14,403 nt of DNA from Chloroflexota bacterium (GTDB taxonomy: Bacteria > Chloroflexota > Dormibacteria > CF-121): positions 1 through 14,403 of the forward strand of contig VBIS01000099.1 of NCBI GenBank assembly GCA_005880605.1, written 5' to 3'. Every line of letters begins with the position of its first letter. Position 1 is the first letter of the stretch. The notes under the pieces are model-generated. The model was not told where the DNA came from. It did not search any database and saw only the letters and a program-made list of their open reading frames with translations. Shown here in pieces: positions 1-6,764 of this stretch. The position numbers were made by a program, and so were the translations under genes.

Positions 1-1595
1 GCAACTTCATCAAGCAACGCATCAAGGACTTCGACGTTCCCATCCTCTCGGCGGACGTCGGCATCGTGACCGAGATCGGCGACGGTATCGCACGGATCTA
101 CGGACTTCGGAACGCGCAATCGCTCGAGTTGCTCGAGTTCAAGGGCGGGGTCAAAGGCATGGCACTCAACCTCGAGGAGGACTCGGTCGGCGCGGTCATC
201 CTCGGGCCCTACGAGGAGATCCGCGAAGGCGATGAGGTGCGCACCACGGGTAGCGTCATCCAGGTGCCAGTGGGCGAGGCGCTCATCGGCCGCGTCGTCA
301 ACGCGCTCGGTGAGCCGATCGATGGGAAAGGACCCATCCAGACAAGCGAGACCGCCGCCGTCGAGAAGGTGGCTCCCGGTGTCGTTACCCGCCAGCCGGT
401 CGACACCCCACTGCAAACCGGGATCAAGGCGGTCGATGCCATGACCGCCATCGGCCGGGGTCAGCGCGAGCTGATCATCGGTGACCGGCAGACCGGCAAG
501 ACCGCGATCGCGCTCGACACCATCATCAATCAGAAAGGACAGGACGTCATCTGCATCTATGTGGCGATCGGCCAGCGTGCCGCCACGGTGGCCCAGGTGG
601 CAGCCGTGCTCGAGGAGCACGCTGCCCTGGAGTACACGATCATCGTCTCCGCCACCGCTAGCGAGCCGGCACCGCTCTGGTACATCGCTCCCTACTCCGC
701 CACCTCGATGGGCGAGTACTTCATGGATAAGGGCAAGGACGTGCTGGTGGTCTACGACGACCTTTCCAAACACGCCTGGGCCTATCGGCAGATCTCGCTC
801 CTGCTGCGCCGGCCACCGGGCCGCGAGGCCTATCCCGGCGACGTCTTCTACCTGCACTCGCGGCTGTTGGAGCGCGCGGCGCGCATGAATAAAGAGAACG
901 GTGGGGGCTCGATCACGGCCTTACCGATCATCGAGACCCTGGCGGGTGACATCTCCGCCTACATCCCGACCAACGTCATCTCGATCACCGACGGCCAGAT
1001 CTACCTGCTGACCGATCTGTTCTACGCCGGCATCCGGCCGGCGATCTCGACCGGCCTGTCTGTCTCCCGCGTCGGTGGCGCCGCCCAGATCAAGGCGATG
1101 CGGCAGGTCGCCGGCCGGCTTCGCCTCGATCTCTCGCAGTATCGAGACATGGCCGCCTTCGCCCAGTTCGCCTCCGATCTCGACAAGCGGACCCGAGACC
1201 AGCTGGAGCGCGGCAAGCGGATGGAAGAGCTCCTCAAACAGGACCAGTACCAACCGATGCCGGTCGCGCAGCAGGTGATCGTCCTCTTCGCCGGCGGCAA
1301 CGGCTATCTCGATGACGTCCCGGTCGACAAGGTGCGGCAATTCGAAAAAGAGCTACTCCGCTTCCTGACCAGTTCGCATCCCGGCATTGAGCAGACAATC
1401 GCCAAAGAGAAGGCCCTCTCCGCGGATACGGAGAAGCTGCTGCGCGGCGCGATCGAAGAATTCAAGCAGTCGAGCCCGCTGGTTGCGAAACCGGAAGAGA
1501 AGCCCGTCGCGAAGGCCGAGGAGAAGCCGCAGGGAAAGGGTCCGTTGCAGGCTGCCCGCCGCGCCACCGAGCGCAAGACCACAAAGGAACGCTAG
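1..1595 (+). CDS. atpA: ATP synthase F1 subunit alpha, 5' end outside window
   Basis: Alpha subunit of the F1 head; it forms the alpha3-beta3 hexamer and holds the non-catalytic nucleotide sites. The reading frame is open from base 3, and its first residues (NFIKQRIKDFD) match the alpha N-terminus, so the true start lies roughly ten codons upstream of the window and the GTG at 66 is internal. Visible motifs are the Walker A sequence GDRQTGKT (480-503), the DDLSKHA segment, the PGREAYPGDVFYLHSRLLERA block, and SVSRVGGAAQ with the arginine that reaches the beta catalytic site (codon 1068-1070). About 530 residues are visible, longer than the usual 505-515 because of a Lys/Glu/Pro-rich C-terminal tail that includes an 8-residue tandem repeat. 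Six bases separate it from atpG. Identification is secure; the role of the tail is unknown. Confidence 0.98.
   Translation, partial: NFIKQRIKDFDVPILSADVGIVTEIGDGIARIYGLRNAQSLELLEFKGGVKGMALNLEEDSVGAVILGPYEEIREGDEVRTTGSVIQVPVGEALIGRVVNALGEPIDGKGPIQTSETAAVEKVAPGVVTRQPVDTPLQTGIKAVDAMTAIGRGQRELIIGDRQTGKTAIALDTIINQKGQDVICIYVAIGQRAATVAQVAAVLEEHAALEYTIIVSATASEPAPLWYIAPYSATSMGEYFMDKGKDVLVVYDDLSKHAWAYRQISLLLRRPPGREAYPGDVFYLHSRLLERAARMNKENGGGSITALPIIETLAGDISAYIPTNVISITDGQIYLLTDLFYAGIRPAISTGLSVSRVGGAAQIKAMRQVAGRLRLDLSQYRDMAAFAQFASDLDKRTRDQLERGKRMEELLKQDQYQPMPVAQQVIVLFAGGNGYLDDVPVDKVRQFEKELLRFLTSSHPGIEQTIAKEKALSADTEKLLRGAIEEFKQSSPLVAKPEEKPVAKAEEKPQGKGPLQAARRATERKTTKER
1482..1529 (+). repeat. Tandem 24-base repeat coding the AtpA tail
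   Basis: Two adjacent 24-base copies (1482-1505 and 1506-1529) encode VAKPEEKP and VAKAEEKP near the end of AtpA. Five of the eight codons differ between copies, four of them silently at the third base; only one residue changes (Pro to Ala). The peptide repeat is therefore better kept than the DNA, which fits an old duplication under protein-level constraint or simple low-complexity drift. Confidence 0.75.
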
Positions 1596-1601
1596 CGTCC
1601 G

Positions 1602-2456
1602 ATGGCCACCCTCGCCGAAATCCGCCGCCGGATCGCCAGCGTGAAAAACACGCAGCAGATCACGCGAGCGATGCAGGCGGTCGCGGCCTCCAAGCTGCGC
1701 CGGGTACAGGCTCGGGCGGAAGCGGCACGCCCCTATGCCGACCGCATGGCCGACGTGCTGGTCGAAGTGGCCAGCCGTGTCACCAGCTACGAGCACCCAT
1801 TCCTCACCGAGCGTCCCGTCAAGAAACGATTGTTGATCGTCGTCTCCTCCGATCGCGGCCTCGCGGGCGGCCTCAATGTCAACGCCTTTCGGGTGGCGCT
1901 CGGCTACATCCGGCAGGGCGACACCGTGCTCGACACCATCGGCCGGAAAGGGCGCGACTACTTCCGCCGGTTGGGGGTGCCGATTCTGGCCGAGGTGTCG
2001 CAAATCGGCGACCGGCCCCAGTTGAAAGACATCCTGCCGGCGATCACGGTGGCGCGGGATGAGTATTTGCAGGGCAATGTCGATGAAGTGGCGCTGCTCT
2101 ATACGCACTTTGCGTCGGTCAGCCGATTGGAGCCAACCATCAAGGTCCTGATCCCGGTGCGCGTCCCGGAGCGAAAAGACGAGGGACCACGGATCGACTA
2201 CATCTATGAGCCTGAGGCTGAAGAGGTGCTCTCCCAGCTGCTGCCGCGCTACGTCGAGGCGCAGGTCTACGCGGCGGTGCTCGACAACCTGGCCAGCTTC
2301 TACGCCGCCCAGATGGTGGCGATGCGCAACGCGACCGACAACGCCGGCGAGCTGATCGAAGACCTGACCCTGCTGCGCAACAAGGTGCGGCAGGCGACGA
2401 TCACGAAGGAACTGAGTGAAATCGTGGGGGGCGCCGAAGCGCTCACCGCCGGCTAG
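1602..2456 (+). CDS. atpG: ATP synthase F1 subunit gamma
   Basis: Gamma is the central stalk of F1 that rotates inside the alpha3-beta3 ring and couples proton flow to ATP synthesis. The 284-residue product has normal family length. It shows the conserved N-terminal helix (IRRRIASVKNTQQITRAM, residues 7-24), the SDRGLAGG segment (83-90), and the conserved C-terminal helix with MVAMRNATDNA and ELSEIVGGA. Its ATG lies six bases after the atpA stop. There is only a weak, rather distant purine run (AAGGAA at 1584-1589), so translation may be coupled to atpA. Nothing appears truncated or unusual. Confidence 0.98.
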   Translation: MATLAEIRRRIASVKNTQQITRAMQAVAASKLRRVQARAEAARPYADRMADVLVEVASRVTSYEHPFLTERPVKKRLLIVVSSDRGLAGGLNVNAFRVALGYIRQGDTVLDTIGRKGRDYFRRLGVPILAEVSQIGDRPQLKDILPAITVARDEYLQGNVDEVALLYTHFASVSRLEPTIKVLIPVRVPERKDEGPRIDYIYEPEAEEVLSQLLPRYVEAQVYAAVLDNLASFYAAQMVAMRNATDNAGELIEDLTLLRNKVRQATITKELSEIVGGAEALTAG

Positions 2457-2460
2457 GAGG
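2455..2460 (+). promoter_or_regulatory. Strong Shine-Dalgarno site of atpD
   Basis: AGGAGG overlaps the last two bases of the atpG stop codon and sits five bases before the atpD ATG. It is the only full consensus Shine-Dalgarno sequence I see at a gene start here. It would raise beta synthesis relative to gamma, as the 3:1 beta:gamma ratio of F1 requires (inference). Confidence 0.85.
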
Positions 2461-2465
2461 CATCA

Positions 2466-3998
2466 ATGGCAATCGCAGAGAAGGCAGAGAAAAAGCAAGA
2501 GAAACCAAAGAAGGTACGGACCGGGCGTGTCCACCAGATCATCGGCCCGGTCGTCGATGTCGTCTTTGAGGGGCAGGACCTTCCGGAGATCTATCACGCG
2601 CTCGAGATCGATCGCGGCAAGCAAGGCCGCCTCGTGCTGGAAGTCCAGCAACACCGCGGCAACGACGTGGTGCGAACCATCGCCATGGATTCGACCGACG
2701 GGCTGGTTCGCGGCACGGAGGTCAAAGACACCGGCGGTCCGATCACGGTGCCGGTCGGCAAGGGGACGCTGGGCCGAATGATGAACGTCATCGGGGAACC
2801 GATCGACGGCAAGGGCAAGATCGAGTCGGAGGTCCGGCTGCCGATCCATCGCACCGCGCCCCCGGTCAGCGAGCAGGCGACGGATACCGAGGTGCTGGAG
2901 ACCGGCATCAAAGTCATCGACCTGGTCACCACCTTCGCCAAGGGCAGCAAGATCGGGTTGTTCGGTGGTGCCGGCGTCGGCAAGACCGTCATCGTCATGG
3001 AGCTGATTCGCAATATCGCCACCGAGCACCAGGGGTTCTCGGTCTTTGCCGGCGTCGGTGAGCGCACCCGCGAGGGGAACTCGCTCTGGCTCGAGATGAA
3101 CGAATCCGGGGTCATCGACAAGACGGCCTTGGTGTTCGGCCAGATGAACGAACCGCCGGGGGCGCGCGCCCGGGTCGGCCTGACCGGCCTGACGCTGGCC
3201 GAGTATTTCCGCGACGAGTTCGGCCAGGATGTGCTGCTCTTCATCGACAACGTCTTCCGCTACATGCTGGCGGGCAGCGAAGTCTCAGCGTTGCTCGGCC
3301 GCCTGCCGTCGGCGGTCGGTTACCAGCCCACCCTGGCCACCGAAATGGGCGACCTCGAGGAGCGGATCACCTCCACCAAGAAAGGCTCGATCACCTCGGT
3401 CCAGGCGGTGTTCGTCCCGGCCGACGACTACACCGACCCGGCGATTGCCACGACCTTCGCCCACCTGGGGGCCACCGTGAGTCTCTCCCGTGCCATCGTC
3501 GAACGCGGCATCTATCCCGCGGTCGATCCGCTCGATTCCTTCTCGCGATTCCTCACCCCCGAGATCGTCGGGGAGGAGCACTATCGGGTGGCTCGGGGTG
3601 TGCAGCAGGTGCTGCAGCGCAACAAGGAGCTGCAGGACATCATCGCCATCCTCGGTCCGGACGAACTGTCCGAGGACGACAAGCTGCTGGTGGCACGGGC
3701 GCGCAAGATCGAGCGCTTCCTGTCCCAGCCGTTCTTCGTGGCCGAGATCTTCACCAACCGGCCCGGCAAGTACGTGCCGCTGAAAGAGACAATCCGCGGC
3801 TTCGGCGAGATTCTCGAAGGCAAGCACGACGACCTGCCCGAGCAGGCGTTCTACATGGTGGGCACCATCGACGAGGCAGTGGCGGCGGCCCGGGGCGAGG
3901 CCGCCCCAAGCGACGACGGCAAGCCCAAAGGGGAGAAGCCGAAAGAGGAGAAGCCAAAAGCCGCGGCCTCCGAAGCCCGGGGCAAAGCCTCGACGTAG
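2466..3998 (+). CDS. atpD: ATP synthase F1 subunit beta
   Basis: Catalytic subunit of F1, making or hydrolysing ATP at the alpha/beta interface. It has the Walker A sequence GGAGVGKT (residues 167-174), the catalytic GVGERTREGN segment, LLFIDN (Walker B), SEVSALLGRLPSAVGYQPTL, GIYPAVDPLDS, and DELSEDD in place of the common DELSEED lever. At 510 residues it exceeds the usual 460-480. The surplus is about 17 charged residues before the first conserved strand (TGRVHQIIGPVVDVVF) and a Lys/Glu/Pro-rich C-terminal tail of about 35. Three conserved spots differ: Tyr-Met-Leu at 266-268, where Phe-Thr-Gln or Phe-Val-Gln is usual; Gly335, where the HLDA aspartate is expected; and Phe359, where the STSR threonine is expected. 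Residues that bind phosphate and magnesium appear intact. It starts after a strong ribosome site. Confidence 0.98.
   Translation: MAIAEKAEKKQEKPKKVRTGRVHQIIGPVVDVVFEGQDLPEIYHALEIDRGKQGRLVLEVQQHRGNDVVRTIAMDSTDGLVRGTEVKDTGGPITVPVGKGTLGRMMNVIGEPIDGKGKIESEVRLPIHRTAPPVSEQATDTEVLETGIKVIDLVTTFAKGSKIGLFGGAGVGKTVIVMELIRNIATEHQGFSVFAGVGERTREGNSLWLEMNESGVIDKTALVFGQMNEPPGARARVGLTGLTLAEYFRDEFGQDVLLFIDNVFRYMLAGSEVSALLGRLPSAVGYQPTLATEMGDLEERITSTKKGSITSVQAVFVPADDYTDPAIATTFAHLGATVSLSRAIVERGIYPAVDPLDSFSRFLTPEIVGEEHYRVARGVQQVLQRNKELQDIIAILGPDELSEDDKLLVARARKIERFLSQPFFVAEIFTNRPGKYVPLKETIRGFGEILEGKHDDLPEQAFYMVGTIDEAVAAARGEAAPSDDGKPKGEKPKEEKPKAAASEARGKAST
3918..3959 (+). repeat. Imperfect GKPK/EKPK repeat coding the AtpD tail
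   Basis: Three imperfect copies encode GKPK-G, EKPK-E and EKPK near the AtpD C-terminus. They resemble in composition the EEKP repeat at the end of AtpA and the EKPKK stretch near the AtpD N-terminus. This is low-complexity coding sequence, AAA/AAG-rich and locally lower in GC than its surroundings. Confidence 0.6.
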
Positions 3999-4000
3999 CC

Positions 4001-4426
4001 GTGGCCGAGAACAACAAGCTCCACGTCGACATCGTCACCGTCGAAGGCCGCCGCTTCAAGGGCGATGCGGACTTCGTCGTGGCGCCGGGGTCGGAAGGTG
4101 AGCTGGGCATCCTGCCGCGGCACATTCCCTTGTTGACCCCGCTCAAGCCGGGCGTGGTCAAGGTACGCAATGACAACGAGGAGCAGTTCTTCTTCGTCTC
4201 CGGCGGATTTCTGGAAGTCCGGCCCGACGAGGTTACCGTGCTGGCCGATGCAGCGGAGCGGGCGGAGGACATCGACGAATCCCGCGCCGAGGAAGCCCGC
4301 CGCCGGGCGGCGGATCTGCTGCAGCAGAAACTGTCGGACACCGACCAGGCCGCCGCCTCGGTTGCCCTGGCGCGCGCTGAGGCACGACTTCGGCTCGCCG
4401 AACTCAGGCGCAGACGCCGCACTTAG
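4001..4426 (+). CDS. atpC: ATP synthase F1 subunit epsilon
   Basis: Epsilon links gamma to the c-ring and can inhibit ATP hydrolysis. The 141-residue product has an N-terminal beta-sandwich (LHVDIVTVEGRRFKG, then GELGILPRHIPLLTPLKPG) and a complete C-terminal helical hairpin (from about residue 86 to the end), ending in an Arg-rich run. Residues 91-96 read IDESRA, matching the I/L-D-x-x-R-A motif that binds ATP in some bacterial epsilons (known from Bacillus PS3); this suggests ATP-dependent folding of the inhibitory arm. The GTG start is chosen because it lies two bases after the atpD stop and gives the standard N-terminus; no Shine-Dalgarno is visible, so translational coupling is likely. 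It is the last atp gene here. Confidence 0.96.
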   Translation: MAENNKLHVDIVTVEGRRFKGDADFVVAPGSEGELGILPRHIPLLTPLKPGVVKVRNDNEEQFFFVSGGFLEVRPDEVTVLADAAERAEDIDESRAEEARRRAADLLQQKLSDTDQAAASVALARAEARLRLAELRRRRRT

Positions 4427-4448
4427 GACGCGGTGCGGCTGCTACCCT

Positions 4449-4454
4449 AGGGGG
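4449..4454 (+). promoter_or_regulatory. Probable ribosome-binding site of murA
   Basis: AGGGGG lies three bases before the GTG at 4458. The spacing is short, but it is the only purine run in the 31-base gap after atpC. It supports the 4458 start over in-frame starts inside atpC. Confidence 0.5.
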
Positions 4455-4457
4455 TCA

Positions 4458-5759
4458 GTGGCCCAACTCCTGATCGAGGGGGGAACTCGATTGGTCGGGC
4501 GGGTCCCGATCAGTGGCTCCAAGAACGCGGTTCTCCCGATCCTGGCTGCCTGCCTGCTGACCGACGAGGAATGCCGACTCAAGAACGTGCCGCGCATAGA
4601 GGATGTGAGCACCATGGTCCGGCTGCTCGAGGCGATGGGGGTCGAGATTCAGGGGCTCGACTCGCAGCAGCTCCACGTCGACGCCCGGCGGCTGGCCCGG
4701 AGCGATGTCCTTGCCGCCATGGCCAACAAGATGCGTGCATCCTTTCTTCTGATGGGGCCGCTCCTGGCGCGTCGCGGTGAGGCGCGAGTGGCAAAGCCAG
4801 GTGGCGATGACATCGGCATGCGCCGGGTCGAGCAGCACCTGCTCGGCTTGCGCCTGATGGGCGCCCATGTGGACCTCGAGGACGGGGAATACGTCGCGAG
4901 AGCCGACCGCCTGAAAGGCGCCACCATCCACCTCGACATGCCGACCGTGACCGGCACCGAAAACCTGATGATGGCCGCCGTCACGGCCGATGGCATCACC
5001 ACCATTCATAACGCAGCCCGAGAGCCCCACGTCGTCGACCTGGCGATGTTTCTCGGCAAGATGGGCGCCCGGATCAACGGGATCGGGACCGACGTGCTGC
5101 AAATCGATGGTGTCACCGAGCTGAGCGGTGCCAGCCATCGTGTCATTCCCGACAACATCGAGGCGGGAACCTACGCCTTCGCGGTCGCGGCCACCGGCGG
5201 GGAGGCGGTGCTCGAGGACGTCGTGACCGCGGACCTGCGGGCGGTGATGCTGAAGCTCCGGGCAGCCGGCGTCGAGGTGGAGGACCAAACGCATAGTCTT
5301 TGGGTGCAGGGCAACAGCCGCCTCCAGCCGGTCGACGTGACGACCTGGCCGCACCCCGGGTTCCCAACCGACCTGCAGGCGCCCTTCGTCAGCTTGATGA
5401 CCCAGGCGCATGGGAAGTGCGTCGTCTCCGAGGCGGTCTTCGAGAATCGCTTCCAGCATGTCCCGGAGTTGCGCAAGCTCGGCGCCGAGATCCACCTCGA
5501 GGGCCGCAGCGCGATGGTCTCGGGCCCCAGCCGCCTGCACGGTGGCTCGGTCAGCGTGCCCGACATTCGGTCCGGGGCGGCGCTTGTGGTCGCGGCGCTC
5601 TGCGCTACGGGCACGACGACGCTCGAGAACATCTATCACCTCGACCGCGGTTACCAGGACATCGTGACCAAGCTCGAGCACCTGGGTGCGCACATTACCC
5701 GCGTCGATGGGAACGCACCCGGAGCCCGCCTGGACCTCTCCCGGGTCATCGGGGATTGA
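4458..5759 (+). CDS. murA: UDP-N-acetylglucosamine 1-carboxyvinyltransferase (MurA), Asp active-site form
   Basis: Transfers enolpyruvate from phosphoenolpyruvate to UDP-GlcNAc, the first committed cytoplasmic step of peptidoglycan synthesis. The product is 433 residues, the normal size. Visible residues match E. coli MurA: Lys22 in SGSKNA, the conserved RAS following the helix before the loop, Asp305 in PGFPTDLQA, and Arg397 in LDRGYQD. The catalytic loop reads PGGDDIG instead of PGGCxIG, so residue 117 (codon GAT, 4806-4808) is Asp where E. coli has Cys115. Such Asp forms are active and escape fosfomycin alkylation, as known in Mycobacterium tuberculosis and Chlamydia. The frame runs open back into atpC, but only the GTG at 4458 gives the standard N-terminus (AQLLIEGGTRLVG). 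It lies 31 bases after atpC and 6 before the mreB-like gene. Confidence 0.97.
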   Translation: MAQLLIEGGTRLVGRVPISGSKNAVLPILAACLLTDEECRLKNVPRIEDVSTMVRLLEAMGVEIQGLDSQQLHVDARRLARSDVLAAMANKMRASFLLMGPLLARRGEARVAKPGGDDIGMRRVEQHLLGLRLMGAHVDLEDGEYVARADRLKGATIHLDMPTVTGTENLMMAAVTADGITTIHNAAREPHVVDLAMFLGKMGARINGIGTDVLQIDGVTELSGASHRVIPDNIEAGTYAFAVAATGGEAVLEDVVTADLRAVMLKLRAAGVEVEDQTHSLWVQGNSRLQPVDVTTWPHPGFPTDLQAPFVSLMTQAHGKCVVSEAVFENRFQHVPELRKLGAEIHLEGRSAMVSGPSRLHGGSVSVPDIRSGAALVVAALCATGTTTLENIYHLDRGYQDIVTKLEHLGAHITRVDGNAPGARLDLSRVIGD

Positions 5760-5765
5760 GCCAGA

Positions 5766-6764
5766 GTGCTCTCCAAAAAGATTGGCATCGACCTCGGAAC
5801 CTCGACCGTCCTCGTCTACGTCAAGGGCGAAGGCGTCGTCGTCAACGAGCCGGCCTTGATGGCGACCGATGGCAAGGGTGGGCGGGTGCTGGCGATCGGG
5901 CGGGCCGCCTCCCAACTAGTGGGCCGCGGCGGAAAGGCCCGCACCGTCCGGCCGGTTCGTGACGGCAACGGGGTCGACTACGGCGTGGCGGGCGCGATGC
6001 TCCAGCACCTGATCGGTCGCATCGTCGGCCGGCAGCGGATCTTCCGGCCCGATGTCATGCTCTCGGTGGGCCCGATGGTCACCGGCGTCGAGCGGCGGGC
6101 TGTCCTCGAGGCCACCATGCGGGCCGGCGCCAAGACGGCCTACCTGATCGACAAGCCGATGGCGGCCGCCATCGGTGCGAAGGTCGCGGTTTCCAGCACC
6201 GACGGCATCGTCGTCGTCAACCTCGGCGCCGGCTCGACCGAAATGGCGCTGATCGTGCTCGGCGAAATCGTTGCCATCCAGTCGATCCCGACCGGCGGCG
6301 ACGCCCTCGACCGGGCCATCGAGGCGTCCCTTGCGCGGACGCGTGGCGTCCGGCTCAAGCCGGGCGATGCCGAGCGCCTCAAGCTCGAGGTCGGATCAGC
6401 GATCACCCCCGTCAACGAGGCATCGATCGAGCTTAATGGCGATCGCGACGCGAGCGGTGCCCCGCTTCGCGTATCGAGCAGCGAAGTTCAGGCGGCGATG
6501 CGGGAGCCGCTCGAGGCGATCGTTGCCGGCTTGCAACGCCTGCTGGCCCAGGTGCCGGAGGCGCGGCGCACCGCCGTCAATCGCAACGGATTGGTGCTCT
6601 CCGGGGGCGGCGCCCAGTTGCCGGGAATGGGGCAGTTTCTGACCGCCCGCGTCGGCATCCCCGCCCGCGTGGCGAGCGATCCGCAGAGCTGTGTCGCGGT
6701 TGGTACGGGTATGGCGCTCGACAACCTGCAGGTCGTGCGTCGAGGACAGCACTACATCACATGA
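5766..6764 (+). CDS. mreB: Divergent MreB/Mbl-like actin homologue
   Basis: Member of the bacterial actin family that forms membrane-bound filaments guiding wall synthesis. The 332 residues match MreB/Mbl length. In order there are the phosphate-1 loop GIDLGTST (7-14), KGEGVVVNEPA, the IRPL-like VRPVRDG (61-67), AYLIDKPMAAAIG (125-137), the phosphate-2 segment VNLGAGSTE (151-159), TGGDALDRAI, and the adenosine motif LVLSGGGAQLPGM. Two key places differ from typical MreB: the acidic pair in IEEP is IDKP, and the phosphate-2 DIGGGTTE is NLGAGSTE. ATP hydrolysis may therefore be weakened or altered (inference). The GTG start lies six bases after murA, and the stop overlaps the next gene by four bases. 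The position after murA matches mbl in Bacillus. An alternative reading is a specialised paralogue, with the main mreB elsewhere. Confidence 0.88.
   Translation: MLSKKIGIDLGTSTVLVYVKGEGVVVNEPALMATDGKGGRVLAIGRAASQLVGRGGKARTVRPVRDGNGVDYGVAGAMLQHLIGRIVGRQRIFRPDVMLSVGPMVTGVERRAVLEATMRAGAKTAYLIDKPMAAAIGAKVAVSSTDGIVVVNLGAGSTEMALIVLGEIVAIQSIPTGGDALDRAIEASLARTRGVRLKPGDAERLKLEVGSAITPVNEASIELNGDRDASGAPLRVSSSEVQAAMREPLEAIVAGLQRLLAQVPEARRTAVNRNGLVLSGGGAQLPGMGQFLTARVGIPARVASDPQSCVAVGTGMALDNLQVVRRGQHYIT

Noticed and set aside
66..1595. GTG at 66 as the start of atpA
   Set aside because: The frame is open from base 3 and encodes conserved alpha-subunit residues before this codon; the gene is simply cut by the window edge.
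4170..4457. In-frame upstream extension of murA through atpC
   Set aside because: The extra residues are the shadow of atpC in another frame; homology begins at the GTG at 4458.
4455..5915. Long open frame on the reverse strand opposite murA
   Set aside because: Typical of GC-rich genes read in antisense; it resembles no protein family and is covered by murA and the mreB-like gene.
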